DNA from: Citricoccus sp. K5
Lineage (GTDB): Bacteria; Actinomycetota; Actinomycetes; Actinomycetales; Micrococcaceae
Assembly (NCBI RefSeq): GCF_902506195.1
Contig: NZ_LR732817.1
Coordinates: 389,147-453,146, forward strand
Direction of reading: 5' to 3'
Length of the DNA stretch: 64,000 bases
How positions within the stretch are numbered: the stretch's first letter is position 1; every line of letters begins with the position of its first letter. The notes below the pieces were generated by a model. The model was not told the origin of the DNA, made no database searches, and saw nothing but the letters and a program-made list of their open reading frames with translations. Positions 31,101-40,180 of this stretch are shown here, piece by piece. A program made the position numbers and the translations under genes.

Positions 31101-32108
31101 TCAGTACCCCGCCTCGGCGTCCACCCGTCCCTCCAGCGCGGACCCCTCGGCACGGGCGGCGAGGTTCCGCTCGCTGCGGGCGTTGATCAACGGGATGCAC
31201 ATCTGCGGGGTGTCCGCCGTGTGCGGGGTGATCAGGCAGCGCGGTTCGGCCCACAACGGGTGTCCGTCCGGGAGCGGTTCCGGGTCGGTGACGTCCAGTC
31301 CCGCACCGCGGACGGACCCGGCGGCCAGCGCCGCCACCAGGGCATCGGTGTCCACGAGGGTTCCGCGGGCGATGTTGACCAGGATGGCGGTGGGGTCCAT
31401 GAGCTCCAGTTGCCGGGCCCCGATCATGCCGCGGGTCTCGTCCGTGGCGGCCGCGGCGATCATCACGACGTCGGCGCCCGGCAGGACCTCGTCCAACCGG
31501 TCCTGCGTGACGGTCCGGTCCGCCCCGGGCACCTCGTCGTCGGTCCTCCGGACCATGGTGACGGTGGTGTTCCAGGTCTTGAGCAGGCGCAGGTACTCGC
31601 GGGCGATCCCGCCCCCGCCGACCACCACGCAGTTCAGCCCGTTCAGGGTGGTGCCGCCCCCGGGGCCCCACCCGGTGGCGCGGACCCGCTCGGGCAGGTC
31701 CCGCAGCAGGGCGAGCGTGAGCGCGAGGGCGTGCTCGGCCACGGGCGGTGCATAGACACCCTTCGCGGAGGTCCACTGGAGGTCCGTTCGCTTCCGGATC
31801 AGCGGCACGTACCGTTCGATGCCGGCAAACGGCAGCTGGATCCATCCGAGCGACGGGTTGGCGGCCAGGATGGCTTCAACGTCCTCGACCGGCACCGGGT
31901 ACACCATCACCAGGGCGGTCGCGGACCCGTCACCGTAGGGTGCGTCAGCGTCGCTTGGCACCACCGAACCGCCGACGTCGGCCGCGGCCTGCGCCGGTCC
32001 GGCGTGCGCCTCGCGGTAGGGGCCGTCTCGGCGGGCATCGGCCGGCGGGTAGAACAGGACCCGATCGGGTCCGGCGGTGGCGGGGTTCACGGCAACTGAC
32101 TCAGTCAT
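31101..32108 (-). CDS. D-isomer-specific 2-hydroxyacid dehydrogenase
   Basis: 335 residues. The nucleotide-binding turn VGGGGIAREYL and catalytic residues are seen: Arg in NIARGTLVD, Glu in DPEPLPDGHPLW and His in ITPHTA. It reduces a 2-oxoacid or oxidises a D-2-hydroxyacid with NAD(P). The N-terminal half is divergent, so the substrate is open; glyoxylate/hydroxypyruvate reductase-like enzymes are the closest class. It is divergent from the SDR gene with 83 bases between, and glsA follows 26 bases after its stop. Confidence 0.88.
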   Translation of the reverse strand: MTESVAVNPATAGPDRVLFYPPADARRDGPYREAHAGPAQAAADVGGSVVPSDADAPYGDGSATALVMVYPVPVEDVEAILAANPSLGWIQLPFAGIERYVPLIRKRTDLQWTSAKGVYAPPVAEHALALTLALLRDLPERVRATGWGPGGGTTLNGLNCVVVGGGGIAREYLRLLKTWNTTVTMVRRTDDEVPGADRTVTQDRLDEVLPGADVVMIAAAATDETRGMIGARQLELMDPTAILVNIARGTLVDTDALVAALAAGSVRGAGLDVTDPEPLPDGHPLWAEPRCLITPHTADTPQMCIPLINARSERNLAARAEGSALEGRVDAEAGY

Positions 32109-32178
32109 GCCGCCATGCTGTCACAACCGGAGGCCACCGGTGCGTTGGCGACGGCTTGATGCCGGCGGGGCAGGTCCT

Positions 32179-32184
32179 TAGGGT
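32179..32184 (+). promoter_or_regulatory. -10-like box of the SDR gene (leaderless spacing)
   Basis: TAGGGT lies exactly 7 bases before ATG 32192 in the divergent intergenic region. Confidence 0.5.
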
Positions 32185-32191
32185 CGGGGTC

Positions 32192-33148
32192 ATGAACGGA
32201 TCTGCGAACCACCCAGAGAACCAGACCGACCTCAACGCCAGTAGTGGGGGTGCGGGGGCAGGCCAGCTCGCCGCCGATGACCCGACGACCCGGCACCCGA
32301 AGATCTCCCCACCGGAACAGGACCAGCCGGAGCCGGGGCTGGACGTGAAGACCGAACCGGTGCCGGACATCGGTCTGGAGTCCTACCGTGGCCAGGGCCG
32401 CCTGGTCGGGCGCAAGGCGTTGGTGACCGGCGGCGACTCCGGGATCGGCGCCGCCGTCGCCATCGCCTTCGCCCGGGAGGGAGCGGACGTGGCGATCGCC
32501 TATCTGCCGGCCGAGGAGGAGGACGCCCGGCGTGTGGTCGAGGCCATCGAGGAAGCCGGACGGACCGCGGCCGCGCTTCCCGGGGACCTGATGGACCGGC
32601 CGTACCGGGAGGGAGTCGTGGACGCCGCCGTGGAGAGGCTCGGCGGGCTGGACATCCTGGTGAACAACGCCGGCAAGCAGGTGATCTCCGACTCCCTGGA
32701 GGACCTGAGCGATGAACAGGTGCACGAGTCGTTCCAGATCAACATCATGTCCATGTTCACGCTGTCCCGAGCCGCCCTGAAACACATGGGCCCCGGTTCC
32801 ACCATCGTCAACACCACGTCCATCCAGGCGTATGAGCCGTCGCCGAACCTGCTCGACTATGCCTCCACGAAGGCGGCGATCAACAACTTCACCAAGGGCC
32901 TGGCCCAGCAGGTGGCGGAACGGGGCATCCGCGTCAACGCCGTGGCACCGGGCCCGGTCTGGACCGTCCTGCAGGTCTCTGACGGACAGCCCAAGGAGAA
33001 GCTGCCGAAGTTCGGGCACAACACCCCGATGGGCCGTGCCGGTCAGCCGGTGGAGATGGCTCCGGCGTTCGTGTTCCTGGCCTCCGGGGAGTCCAGCTAC
33101 GTCACCGGTGACACCCTCAACGCCAACGGCGGCACCCCCACGCCCTGA
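32192..33148 (+). CDS. SDR oxidoreductase, stress-protein (GSP39/YhdF-like) type
   Basis: A 318-residue short-chain dehydrogenase with a hydrophilic 65-residue N-terminal extension containing HPKISPPEQDQPEPGLD, a feature of the B. subtilis YhdF/YhxC general-stress group. The Rossmann motif is TGGDSGIG; the active site shows NNAG, Ser in NTTSIQAYEP and Tyr-x3-Lys in DYASTKAAI. Substrate unknown. The ATG at 32192 sits 7 bases after a -10-like box. hrpB starts 28 bases after the stop. Confidence 0.9.
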   Translation: MNGSANHPENQTDLNASSGGAGAGQLAADDPTTRHPKISPPEQDQPEPGLDVKTEPVPDIGLESYRGQGRLVGRKALVTGGDSGIGAAVAIAFAREGADVAIAYLPAEEEDARRVVEAIEEAGRTAAALPGDLMDRPYREGVVDAAVERLGGLDILVNNAGKQVISDSLEDLSDEQVHESFQINIMSMFTLSRAALKHMGPGSTIVNTTSIQAYEPSPNLLDYASTKAAINNFTKGLAQQVAERGIRVNAVAPGPVWTVLQVSDGQPKEKLPKFGHNTPMGRAGQPVEMAPAFVFLASGESSYVTGDTLNANGGTPTP

Positions 33149-33176
33149 TCCACGGCGGGCGGTCCACAATGGGAGG

Positions 33177-35867
33177 ATGAGTTCCCGCACCCGGACCGGC
33201 CCCTTCGACCTCGATCGACTGGGCGCAGGCCTGGTCTTCAGCGACTCCCTGCCGGACCTGCGCCGGGCACTGGTCTCGGAGCGCCTCGCCGTGGTGCAGG
33301 CACCGCCGGGCACCGGCAAGACCACGCTCGTGCCGCCGGCCGCGGCGAACCTGCTGTCCGGGCAGAAGGTCATCGTCACGCAGCCGCGAAGGGTGGCGGC
33401 CCGCGCCGCCGCCCGCCGCCTCGCGGCCCTGGACGGCACCGGCGTCGGGACCCGGTCCGGGTATGTGGTCCGCGGGGAACGCCAGACCGGCGCGGAGACG
33501 CTGGTGGAGTTCGTGACCCCCGGCGTACTCGTCAACCGGTTGCTGCGTGATCCCGAACTGGCCGGCGTCGGCGCCGTGATCCTGGACGAGGTCCACGAAC
33601 GCGATCTCGAGACGGACCTGCTCTTCGGCATGCTCGGTGAGGTGGCCCAGCTGCGCCCTGAACTGCTGCTCGTGGCGATGTCCGCGACCCTGGATGCGGC
33701 ACAGTTCGCCGCCCGACTGGGGGAGGGCACCGGCCGGCCCGGTCCCGCCCCCGTGGTCGACTGTCCCTCAGCCCTGTTCCCGGTGGCCATCCGCTACCGA
33801 CCGCATTCCGGCCGCCGCCAGGACCTCCGTGGGGTGAGCCGGGATTTCCTCGAGCACGTCGCCCGGTGCGCCGCCGAGGTCCATGCCGAGGTCCGCGCTG
33901 CCGAGCCGGGAACCGACGCCCTCGTCTTCGTGCCCGGAGCCCGCGAGGTCGCGGAGACGGTGTCCCGGTTGCGGGCGCTGGCCCCGGACACCGAGATCCT
34001 GCCCCTGCACGGCCAGTTGCCGGCCGCCGAGCAGGACCGGGCCGTCGGCGGGCGCGAACCCTCCGCTGCGGACCGGCCCCGGATCATCGTGTCCACCTCC
34101 CTGGCCGAGTCGTCGCTGACCGTGCCGGGGGTACGGCTCGTGGTGGATGCCGGTCTGGCCCGCGAACCCCGCCGGGACGCTGCCCGCGGCATGACCGGAC
34201 TGGTGACGGTGGCCGCCGCGCAGTCCTCCGCCGACCAGCGGGCCGGCCGTGCCGGGCGCCTGGGACCCGGTACCGTGGTCCGCTGCTACGACCGCAGCAC
34301 CTACGGGACGGCACCCGCGCAGCCGACGCCCGCCGCCGCCGTCGCGGACCTCACCGGGGCCGCGCTGGTGCTGGCCTGCTGGGGTGCGCCCGCCGGAGAG
34401 GGACTGGTATTGCCGGAGCCGCTGCCGGAGGTCTCTCTGGCCGAGGCACTGGAGACGCTCACCGCGTTGGACGCCATCGACCCCGCCGGCCGCGCCACCG
34501 ACCACGGTCGTAGCCTCGCCGCGATCCCCGCCGAGCCGCGGTTGGCCCGCGCCCTGCTCGACGGCGGCCGGTTGGTGGGTGCGCGTGCCGCCGCCGAGGT
34601 GGTCGCCCTGGTCTCGTCCGACGTGCGGCCCGAGGGGGCCGACCTGACGGTGTCCCTGCACCGGCTGCGTGCCGCGGGTCGCGGCGACACCGAGGCAGTC
34701 CGGTGGCGTCGGGAGACCGAGCGCTTCGAGCGGTTGGCCGGCGGCGCCGGTCCGGTGGACTCGGGGAGCACCAGGGTGCCGCGGGAATCCGAGGTGGGGG
34801 CCGTCGTCGGGCTCGCTTGGCCTGAACGCCTGGCGCGGCGGGCCCCGGACGCCGCCGGTGCCGGCGGAGCCAGCGGTGGCAAGGCCAGCGGCATCTACCT
34901 GCTGGCCTCCGGGACCCGGGCCGCGCTGCCGCCGGGAAGCCCGCTGGCCGGGGCGGACTGGCTGGCCGTGGCCGAGGTCTCACGCGCCGAAGGCAGGGCC
35001 GCTGCCGGCACGGGAGCCGTGATCCGGGCCGCGGCCCCCGTGGACGCCGCCCTGGCCGAACAGCTCGCCGGACCCCTCTATCGGGAGGAGCGGACCGCCA
35101 CGTGGCAGGACGGCCGGGTGGTCGGCCGGGCCGTGAAGGCGGTGGGAGCGATCCTCCTGTCCGAGACGCCGGTGGCACCCGACCGCGCATCCGGACGCGC
35201 CGCCGTCGTGCGCCTGCTGTCCGAGCGGGGCCCCGAGGCCATCGGCCTGACGGCCGAGTCCAGTCCCGGAGCCGACGCGATGCGCCGCCGGTTGGACCTG
35301 CTGCACCGGACGCTGGGGGAGCCATGGCCGGGCATGTCCTCGGCGGCGCTCGCGGCCAGCTGGGAGGACTGGCTCGCCCCCGAGGTGGAGAAGCTGGCCG
35401 GCGGAGCCAAGACCGGTTCGCTGGATCTGGCCTCGGCCCTGCGCCGGCTGTTGCCGTGGCCGGAGGCGGTGCGCTTGGACGAGCTGGTCCCCGAGCGACT
35501 GCCGGTGCCCAGCGGCCGCACCGCGCGGATCGACTATCCGGGCGTGGAGGCGTCAGTGGGTCCCGGTGTTGCGGATCCCGCCGCCGGGCTTCCCGACGCC
35601 GGCACCCCGGTGGTGGCGGTCAAGCTCCAGGAGTGCTTCGGGCTGGCTGAGACGCCGAGGCTGGTGGACGGCCGGGTGCCGGTCGTCTTCCACCTGCTCT
35701 CCCCGGCGGGCCGGCCCCTGGCCGTCACCGGCGACCTGGCCTCGTTCTGGTCCGGACCCTACGCCCAGGTGCGCGCGGAGATGCGGGGGCGCTACCCCAA
35801 GCACCCGTGGCCTGAGGACCCCTGGACCGCGCCGGCCACGGCGAGGACGAAGGACAGGTCCCGGTAG
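33177..35867 (+). CDS. hrpB: ATP-dependent helicase HrpB
   Basis: An 896-residue DEAH-type superfamily 2 helicase. Motifs in order: Walker A APPGTGKTT (about residue 43), QPRRVAARA, Walker B DEVHER, SAT (MSATLDAAQF), then the helicase C domain with QRAGRAGRLGPG and the family C-terminal domain ending KHPWPEDPW. The cellular role of HrpB is not settled; it is generally not essential. CACAAT at 33165 lies 6 bases before the ATG, so it may be leaderless. No terminator is seen after the stop. Confidence 0.95.
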   Translation: MSSRTRTGPFDLDRLGAGLVFSDSLPDLRRALVSERLAVVQAPPGTGKTTLVPPAAANLLSGQKVIVTQPRRVAARAAARRLAALDGTGVGTRSGYVVRGERQTGAETLVEFVTPGVLVNRLLRDPELAGVGAVILDEVHERDLETDLLFGMLGEVAQLRPELLLVAMSATLDAAQFAARLGEGTGRPGPAPVVDCPSALFPVAIRYRPHSGRRQDLRGVSRDFLEHVARCAAEVHAEVRAAEPGTDALVFVPGAREVAETVSRLRALAPDTEILPLHGQLPAAEQDRAVGGREPSAADRPRIIVSTSLAESSLTVPGVRLVVDAGLAREPRRDAARGMTGLVTVAAAQSSADQRAGRAGRLGPGTVVRCYDRSTYGTAPAQPTPAAAVADLTGAALVLACWGAPAGEGLVLPEPLPEVSLAEALETLTALDAIDPAGRATDHGRSLAAIPAEPRLARALLDGGRLVGARAAAEVVALVSSDVRPEGADLTVSLHRLRAAGRGDTEAVRWRRETERFERLAGGAGPVDSGSTRVPRESEVGAVVGLAWPERLARRAPDAAGAGGASGGKASGIYLLASGTRAALPPGSPLAGADWLAVAEVSRAEGRAAAGTGAVIRAAAPVDAALAEQLAGPLYREERTATWQDGRVVGRAVKAVGAILLSETPVAPDRASGRAAVVRLLSERGPEAIGLTAESSPGADAMRRRLDLLHRTLGEPWPGMSSAALAASWEDWLAPEVEKLAGGAKTGSLDLASALRRLLPWPEAVRLDELVPERLPVPSGRTARIDYPGVEASVGPGVADPAAGLPDAGTPVVAVKLQECFGLAETPRLVDGRVPVVFHLLSPAGRPLAVTGDLASFWSGPYAQVRAEMRGRYPKHPWPEDPWTAPATARTKDRSR

Positions 35868-35926
35868 CGGAGCCGGCGGTGAGGGCAGGAATGCGCATCC
35901 GGAGTCAACCTGCGTTCGGTCCACAC

Positions 35927-35938
35927 CTTTTGCAAAAG
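35927..35938. repeat. A/T-rich palindrome at edge of low-GC gene
   Basis: CTTTTGCAAAAG is a perfect 12-base palindrome in the 99-base gap between hrpB and the YihY-like gene. Such an A/T-rich site is out of character for the surrounding DNA. Role unknown. Confidence 0.4.
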
Positions 35939-35966
35939 AACAGATCGCCTGAGGCATCAGCACACA

Positions 35967-36968
35967 CTAGAACTGTCCGTTCTGGGTCGGATTGCCGATC
36001 TGCGACTCGCGGGTTCGCTGGATTTCGGCGTCCACTTCGGCTCCCAGCAGCAAAACGATGTTAATGAGCCAGAGGGCTATGAGAAGGGCCATTATGGTTC
36101 CGATTGCGCCGTAGGGGTTGAAACCAGCGAAGTATGAGGAATAGAAGTAGAGCGCACCGACGGCGATAGCGATGCCGAGGATCGCTATCGCCGATCCCAG
36201 ACTCAACCAGGTGGTTCTCGGCTGCCGAACGTTCGGAGTGAAGTAATACAGCAGGGCGATGATCGCGAGCATCAAAGCGAGGATGATTGGCCATTTGGCC
36301 CACGCCCAGATGGGCAGGAACGACTCGGTCATGAATCTCAAGAGGTCGCCTAGGCCCAAGGGTGCGGCGATGGGGCCGAGTATGCCCGTTACCAGGGCAT
36401 CGTTGAGGGCCAGGCAGACCAGGATCAGCACTGCGACTAACAGAATGGTCAGGGTCGTCAGCAGCATGGTGGCCGTCCGCTTGATCAGGCCTCGGCCCTC
36501 GTCGCGTCCGTAGATGGTGTTCATGCACCTGGAGAAGGCCCTGACATAGATGGAAGAAGACCACAGGGAGATGGCGATGCCGATGATGAGCGCGATGCCT
36601 CCTCCCGCGGCGGAATCAATCATGGTCTCTACGAGGTTCACCACGAGGTTCTGGTATTCCGTGGGCACGTATTGCCGGACCAGGTCGTCTCCCACGGAGA
36701 TCACGGTTTCGGCGTTGCTGGCCAGCACGAGCGTGATGATGGAGAACACTGCCAGCAGAGCGGGGGCCAGAGACAAGACCGAGAAGAACGTGAGCATGGC
36801 CGCTAAATCGAAGCCACCGTCCCGTCCGAAATTCTTCGCGGATCCCTTCAGGGCGTATGCCAAGCTGGATCCTGCGAGACGGGGTCGGTGGCGCGGCTGA
36901 TGGCCGCTGACTGGTGCGGATTTCTCCGCCGCTCTCACGATGGATCCGGTACGTACACGGGTCGACAC
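35967..36968 (-). CDS. YihY/BrkB-family membrane protein
   Basis: A 333-residue protein with about six spans after a 45-residue basic N-terminus. DLAAMLTFFSVLSLAPALLAVFS, AFSRCMNTIYG and NIVLLLGAEVDAEIQR are typical of the YihY/BrkB (formerly mis-called RNase BN) family of unknown function. GTG 36968 has AAAGGA 6 bases upstream; ATG 37001 is an alternative. The base composition is clearly lower (about 53% G+C over 36061-36120 by hand count) than the roughly 70% of its neighbours, which suggests transfer. Confidence 0.88.
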   Translation of the reverse strand: MSTRVRTGSIVRAAEKSAPVSGHQPRHRPRLAGSSLAYALKGSAKNFGRDGGFDLAAMLTFFSVLSLAPALLAVFSIITLVLASNAETVISVGDDLVRQYVPTEYQNLVVNLVETMIDSAAGGGIALIIGIAISLWSSSIYVRAFSRCMNTIYGRDEGRGLIKRTATMLLTTLTILLVAVLILVCLALNDALVTGILGPIAAPLGLGDLLRFMTESFLPIWAWAKWPIILALMLAIIALLYYFTPNVRQPRTTWLSLGSAIAILGIAIAVGALYFYSSYFAGFNPYGAIGTIMALLIALWLINIVLLLGAEVDAEIQRTRESQIGNPTQNGQF

Positions 36969-37015
36969 AGGTGGTCCTTTCACGGGACGTCTCGCGATCA
37001 CGTCGCGATGGCGCG

Positions 37016-37153
37016 CTGGAGCAGTCGGGCTACGTGACCATCCGCAAGGGCTTCGTCGGAAAGCGACCCCGCATGTGGCTGTACATCTCCGCGGACGGCA
37101 AGGCAGCCTTCGCCGCTCACGTGGCCTCGCTGCGGGAACTGACCGCCGGACTC
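37016..37153 (+). pseudogene. Remnant of a winged-helix regulator (C-terminal part)
   Basis: The frame reads LEQSGYVTIRKGFVGKRPR, then LTP-like wing residues and AFAAHVASLRELTAG, the typical end of PF13601-type winged-helix regulators of about 95-110 residues. The preceding residues (LSRDVSRSRRDG) only loosely recall the recognition helix and no proper N-terminus exists; the reading frame then runs on without similarity. It is a truncated copy lying beside the low-GC YihY gene. Confidence 0.6.
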
Positions 37154-37208
37154 CGACTGCACGTAGTCCTCGGCTGCCCGGACAGATGGCTGACAGGGTG
37201 CCCGATCG

Positions 37209-38711
37209 TCACGGCAGGGGCCACGTGTGCACGGGGTCTCCGCCGCGCATGTGCTTCCCGTATTCCGCCACCAGGCGCGAAAGAGCCGCGCCGCGGGACA
37301 GGCCGGATTCCTCGTACCGGCCCAGCGACCGCGTCATCCACGTGGCCCCGTTCTGGCCGGTCCGGGTTCGGCCGGTGAGCACTGCCAGGTAGTGGTCCGC
37401 CACGTCGTCCTCCACCTCGAGCAGCTCCAGCCCGTGCCGGGCGGCCGGCAGCAGGTGCCGGTCCAGCAGCTCCGTGACGGGGACGTCCCCGTATCCGGGC
37501 CAGTACACCGAGGCGTTCAGGCCGTGCCGGGCGCATTCGTAGAAGTTGGTCCTCGCCACCGCGAAGGACATCCGCTGCCACGGGTTCTCCTCCGTGGACA
37601 CCAGGTACTTGACCAGGCCGAAGAAGAAGGCGGCATTGGCGACCATGTCCACGACCGTGGGTCCGGCCGGAAGCAACCGGTTCTCCACGCGCAGGTTGGC
37701 CGGAAGCGCCGGCGAGGTGCCGGCGTCGTCCCTCTTCTCGTCCTTGCCGGGATCATAGATCGGCCGATTCCAGCGGTAGACCGTGCCGTTGTGCAGCAGC
37801 AGCTCGGCGAGTCTCGGCGCCCCGGCCGCCGTGGTGCCCGTTTCGCCGGACATCTCCGGCAGCAGGGCCGGGAAGAAGGCGATGTTCTCCTCGAACAGGT
37901 CCTCGATGCCCTCGATCCAGCGCTCGCCGAACCAGACGCGGGGCCGCACCCCCTGCCGGGCCAGCTCGGGCCCCCGGGTGTCCGCGGCCTGCTGGAACAC
38001 GGGGATGCGGGACTCGGCCCACAACCGGCTGCCCAGGAACAGCGGGGAGTTCGCGGCCAGGGCCACCTGCGGTCCGGCGATCGCCTGCGCCGCATTCCAG
38101 ACCGGGCCGAACTGTTCCCGGGTCACCTCGAGGTGCAGCTGCATGGAGGTGCACGTGGACTCCGGGGCGATGTCCCGGGCGTAGTAGGACAGGTGCTCGG
38201 GCCCGTCGATGTCGATGAGGATGTCCTCGCCGCGCGCCTCAAGGATCGCCGCGTTCAGGGCCGAGTAGCGGTTGCCCTCGCTGATCCAGTCCTCACCGGC
38301 CAGGTCCTCGCCGTCCAGGGTGGGCAGGATGCCGATGGCGTAGAGCTGCGCTCCGGCACGGATGGCCCGCTCGTCCGCCCGGTCCAGTTCCGCCTTCAGG
38401 GATTCCTCGAGGTCGCGCAATCCGCGCTCGCGGATCGTCAGGGACGGGTGATTGAGCTCGATGTTGTACCGGCCCAGTTCCGTCTGGAACGCCGGATCGT
38501 CGATGGCGTCCAGGACCGCGCGATTCAGCGGCGCCGGCTGGGATGCCTCGTCCACCAGGTTCAGTTCCAGTTCCAGGCCGATCCGCCCCGCCCCGGAGAA
38601 GTCGCTGCCGGCAAGGTAGTCCTTCAGTTCCCGCAGTGATCCTTCCAGCCGCTCGCGGTACCGCGTCCGCTCGGACCGGGAATAGGTGCTCGACTCGACC
38701 TCGGTGCCCAT
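37209..38711 (-). CDS. Glutamate-cysteine ligase family protein (GCS2)
   Basis: A 500-residue ATP-dependent carboxylate-amine ligase of the GCS2 type. GRIGLELELNLVDE (Glu-rich metal site, about residue 42), YNIELNHPSLTI and CTSMQLHLEV are the conserved strands. It could make gamma-glutamylcysteine, the ergothioneine precursor, or another gamma-glutamyl amide; Actinobacteria mostly use mycothiol, so glutathione synthesis should not be assumed. The ATG at 38711 has TACGCT 7 bases upstream. It is divergent from the lpqY-sugABC-type operon. Confidence 0.85.
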   Translation of the reverse strand: MGTEVESSTYSRSERTRYRERLEGSLRELKDYLAGSDFSGAGRIGLELELNLVDEASQPAPLNRAVLDAIDDPAFQTELGRYNIELNHPSLTIRERGLRDLEESLKAELDRADERAIRAGAQLYAIGILPTLDGEDLAGEDWISEGNRYSALNAAILEARGEDILIDIDGPEHLSYYARDIAPESTCTSMQLHLEVTREQFGPVWNAAQAIAGPQVALAANSPLFLGSRLWAESRIPVFQQAADTRGPELARQGVRPRVWFGERWIEGIEDLFEENIAFFPALLPEMSGETGTTAAGAPRLAELLLHNGTVYRWNRPIYDPGKDEKRDDAGTSPALPANLRVENRLLPAGPTVVDMVANAAFFFGLVKYLVSTEENPWQRMSFAVARTNFYECARHGLNASVYWPGYGDVPVTELLDRHLLPAARHGLELLEVEDDVADHYLAVLTGRTRTGQNGATWMTRSLGRYEESGLSRGAALSRLVAEYGKHMRGGDPVHTWPLP

Positions 38712-38718
38712 GGGATGA

Positions 38719-38724
38719 AGCGTA
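38719..38724 (-). promoter_or_regulatory. -10-like box of the GCS2 gene (leaderless spacing)
   Basis: TACGCT on the minus strand lies exactly 7 bases before ATG 38711. Confidence 0.5.
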
Positions 38725-38738
38725 AGGCACCGGAACCC

Positions 38739-38767
38739 TTGGGAAACACCCGCGGCGGGCATATGCT
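38739..38767 (+). promoter_or_regulatory. Promoter of the lpqY-sugABC-type operon
   Basis: TTGGGA (38739-38744) and TATGCT (38762-38767) with a 17-base spacer lie about 90 bases before the lipoprotein ATG. The transcribed leader (38775-38860) ends in a GGAGG ribosome site. No clear LacI-type palindrome was identified. Confidence 0.55.
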
Positions 38768-38860
38768 CACGTCAGAGTGACCTGCTTCACAGGCCCGAGG
38801 TGAGTTCTCGGTCCGGGACGCAGCACCGTGGGACGGAACCGGACCGGAGGTACGCGACTG

Positions 38861-40180
38861 ATGAGGCAATCCCGACCGAGTGGACCGAGTGGCCGGCACA
38901 CCCGCCGGCTGGCGAGCGCCGCAGTGGTAGCCGCAGCAGCCCTGGTCCTGACGGGCTGCGGGCCAGCGGAGGAGACCCCGGTCCTCACGTGGTACACCAA
39001 CCCGGACGACGGCGGCCAGGCCACCATCGCGCAACAGTGCACCGAGGCGGCCAACGGGGCCTACCGGATCGAGACGTCCATCCTCCCCACTGACGCAGCC
39101 TCCCAGCGTGAGCAGCTGACCCGGCGCCTGGCCGCCGGGGACACCTCGATGGACATCATGTCCCTGGACCCGCCCTTCATCCCCGAGCTGGCCGAGCCCG
39201 GATTCCTCGCGCCGGTCCCCGAGGACGTGGCCTCCTCGACCACGGAGGACACCCTGGAGGGGGCGCTGGCCGGGGCGACCTGGAAGGACAACCTCGTCAC
39301 CGTGCCGTTCTGGGCGAACACCCAGCTGCTCTGGTACCGCGAGTCCGTGGTCGAGGAGGCGGGGCTGAACATGGACGAACCGGTCACCTGGGATCAGTTG
39401 ATCGAGGTCGCCCGGGACCAGGACAAGGAACTCGGCGTCCAGGGGGCACGGGCCGAGTCCATGACCGTGTGGCTCAACGCGCTGGTCGAGTCCGCCGGCG
39501 GGCACATCCTCGAGAATCCGGAGGCCTCCGCAGCGGATGTCCAGACGGGACTCGACACGGAGGCCGGTCTCCAGGCGGCGCAGATCATCTCCACCATCGG
39601 CCAGGAAGGCCTCGGTGGGCCCGGCCTGGCCACCCAGCAGGAGAACGAGGCCATGCTGCTCTTCCAAGGGGACAACGGCTCCTTCATGGTGAACTGGCCG
39701 TTCGTCTGGCCCGCCACCAATGCCGCCGTGGAGGATGGGGCACTCCCGGAGGACCTGCCCGAGGACATCGGCTGGACCCTGTACCCCCGGGTGGTGAAGG
39801 ACCAGGAACCGGCCCCGCCCCTGGGCGGCATCAACCTCGGGGTGGGGGCCGAATCCGAGCACCCGGAGCTGGCGTGGGAGGCGATCGAGTGCATCGTCAC
39901 CCCGGAACACCAGACCGAGTACTTCATCACCAACGGCAACCCGCCCTCCAGTGCGAGCGCGTTCGACGACCCGGCCGTGGAGGAGGCGTTCCCGATGGCC
40001 CCGACCATCCGCGAATCCCTGCAGCTGGCGGCTCCCCGCCCGCAGACGCCGTACTACAACGAGGTGTCCACGGCCATCCAGCAGCGGTTCACCCCGCCGG
40101 GCGCCGTTGACCCGGACACCACCCCGGCCGAGACCGGTCAGTTCATCATGGAAGTCCTGCGAGGGGAGTCCCTGCTGTGA
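38861..40180 (+). CDS. lpqY: LpqY-like trehalose-type binding lipoprotein
   Basis: A 439-residue substrate-binding lipoprotein: basic N-terminus, signal helix and lipobox LTGC (Cys33). Mature-domain segments FWANTQLLWYRES, VWLNALVESAGGHIL and FMVNWPFVWPA run parallel to mycobacterial LpqY, which captures trehalose released during mycolate transfer. This organism should lack mycolates, so it more likely takes up external trehalose or a similar disaccharide. ATG 38861 has GGAGG 10 bases upstream. It overlaps the next gene as GTGA. Confidence 0.9.
   Translation: MRQSRPSGPSGRHTRRLASAAVVAAAALVLTGCGPAEETPVLTWYTNPDDGGQATIAQQCTEAANGAYRIETSILPTDAASQREQLTRRLAAGDTSMDIMSLDPPFIPELAEPGFLAPVPEDVASSTTEDTLEGALAGATWKDNLVTVPFWANTQLLWYRESVVEEAGLNMDEPVTWDQLIEVARDQDKELGVQGARAESMTVWLNALVESAGGHILENPEASAADVQTGLDTEAGLQAAQIISTIGQEGLGGPGLATQQENEAMLLFQGDNGSFMVNWPFVWPATNAAVEDGALPEDLPEDIGWTLYPRVVKDQEPAPPLGGINLGVGAESEHPELAWEAIECIVTPEHQTEYFITNGNPPSSASAFDDPAVEEAFPMAPTIRESLQLAAPRPQTPYYNEVSTAIQQRFTPPGAVDPDTTPAETGQFIMEVLRGESLL

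Noticed and set aside
32832-33176. N-terminal extension of the HrpB frame over the SDR gene
   Set aside because: It is out of frame over the SDR catalytic region; HrpB similarity starts after 33177.
37154-37378. Continuation of the regulator-remnant frame as a gene of 154 codons
   Set aside because: After 37153 the translation has no similarity and overlaps the end of the convergent GCS2 gene antisense.
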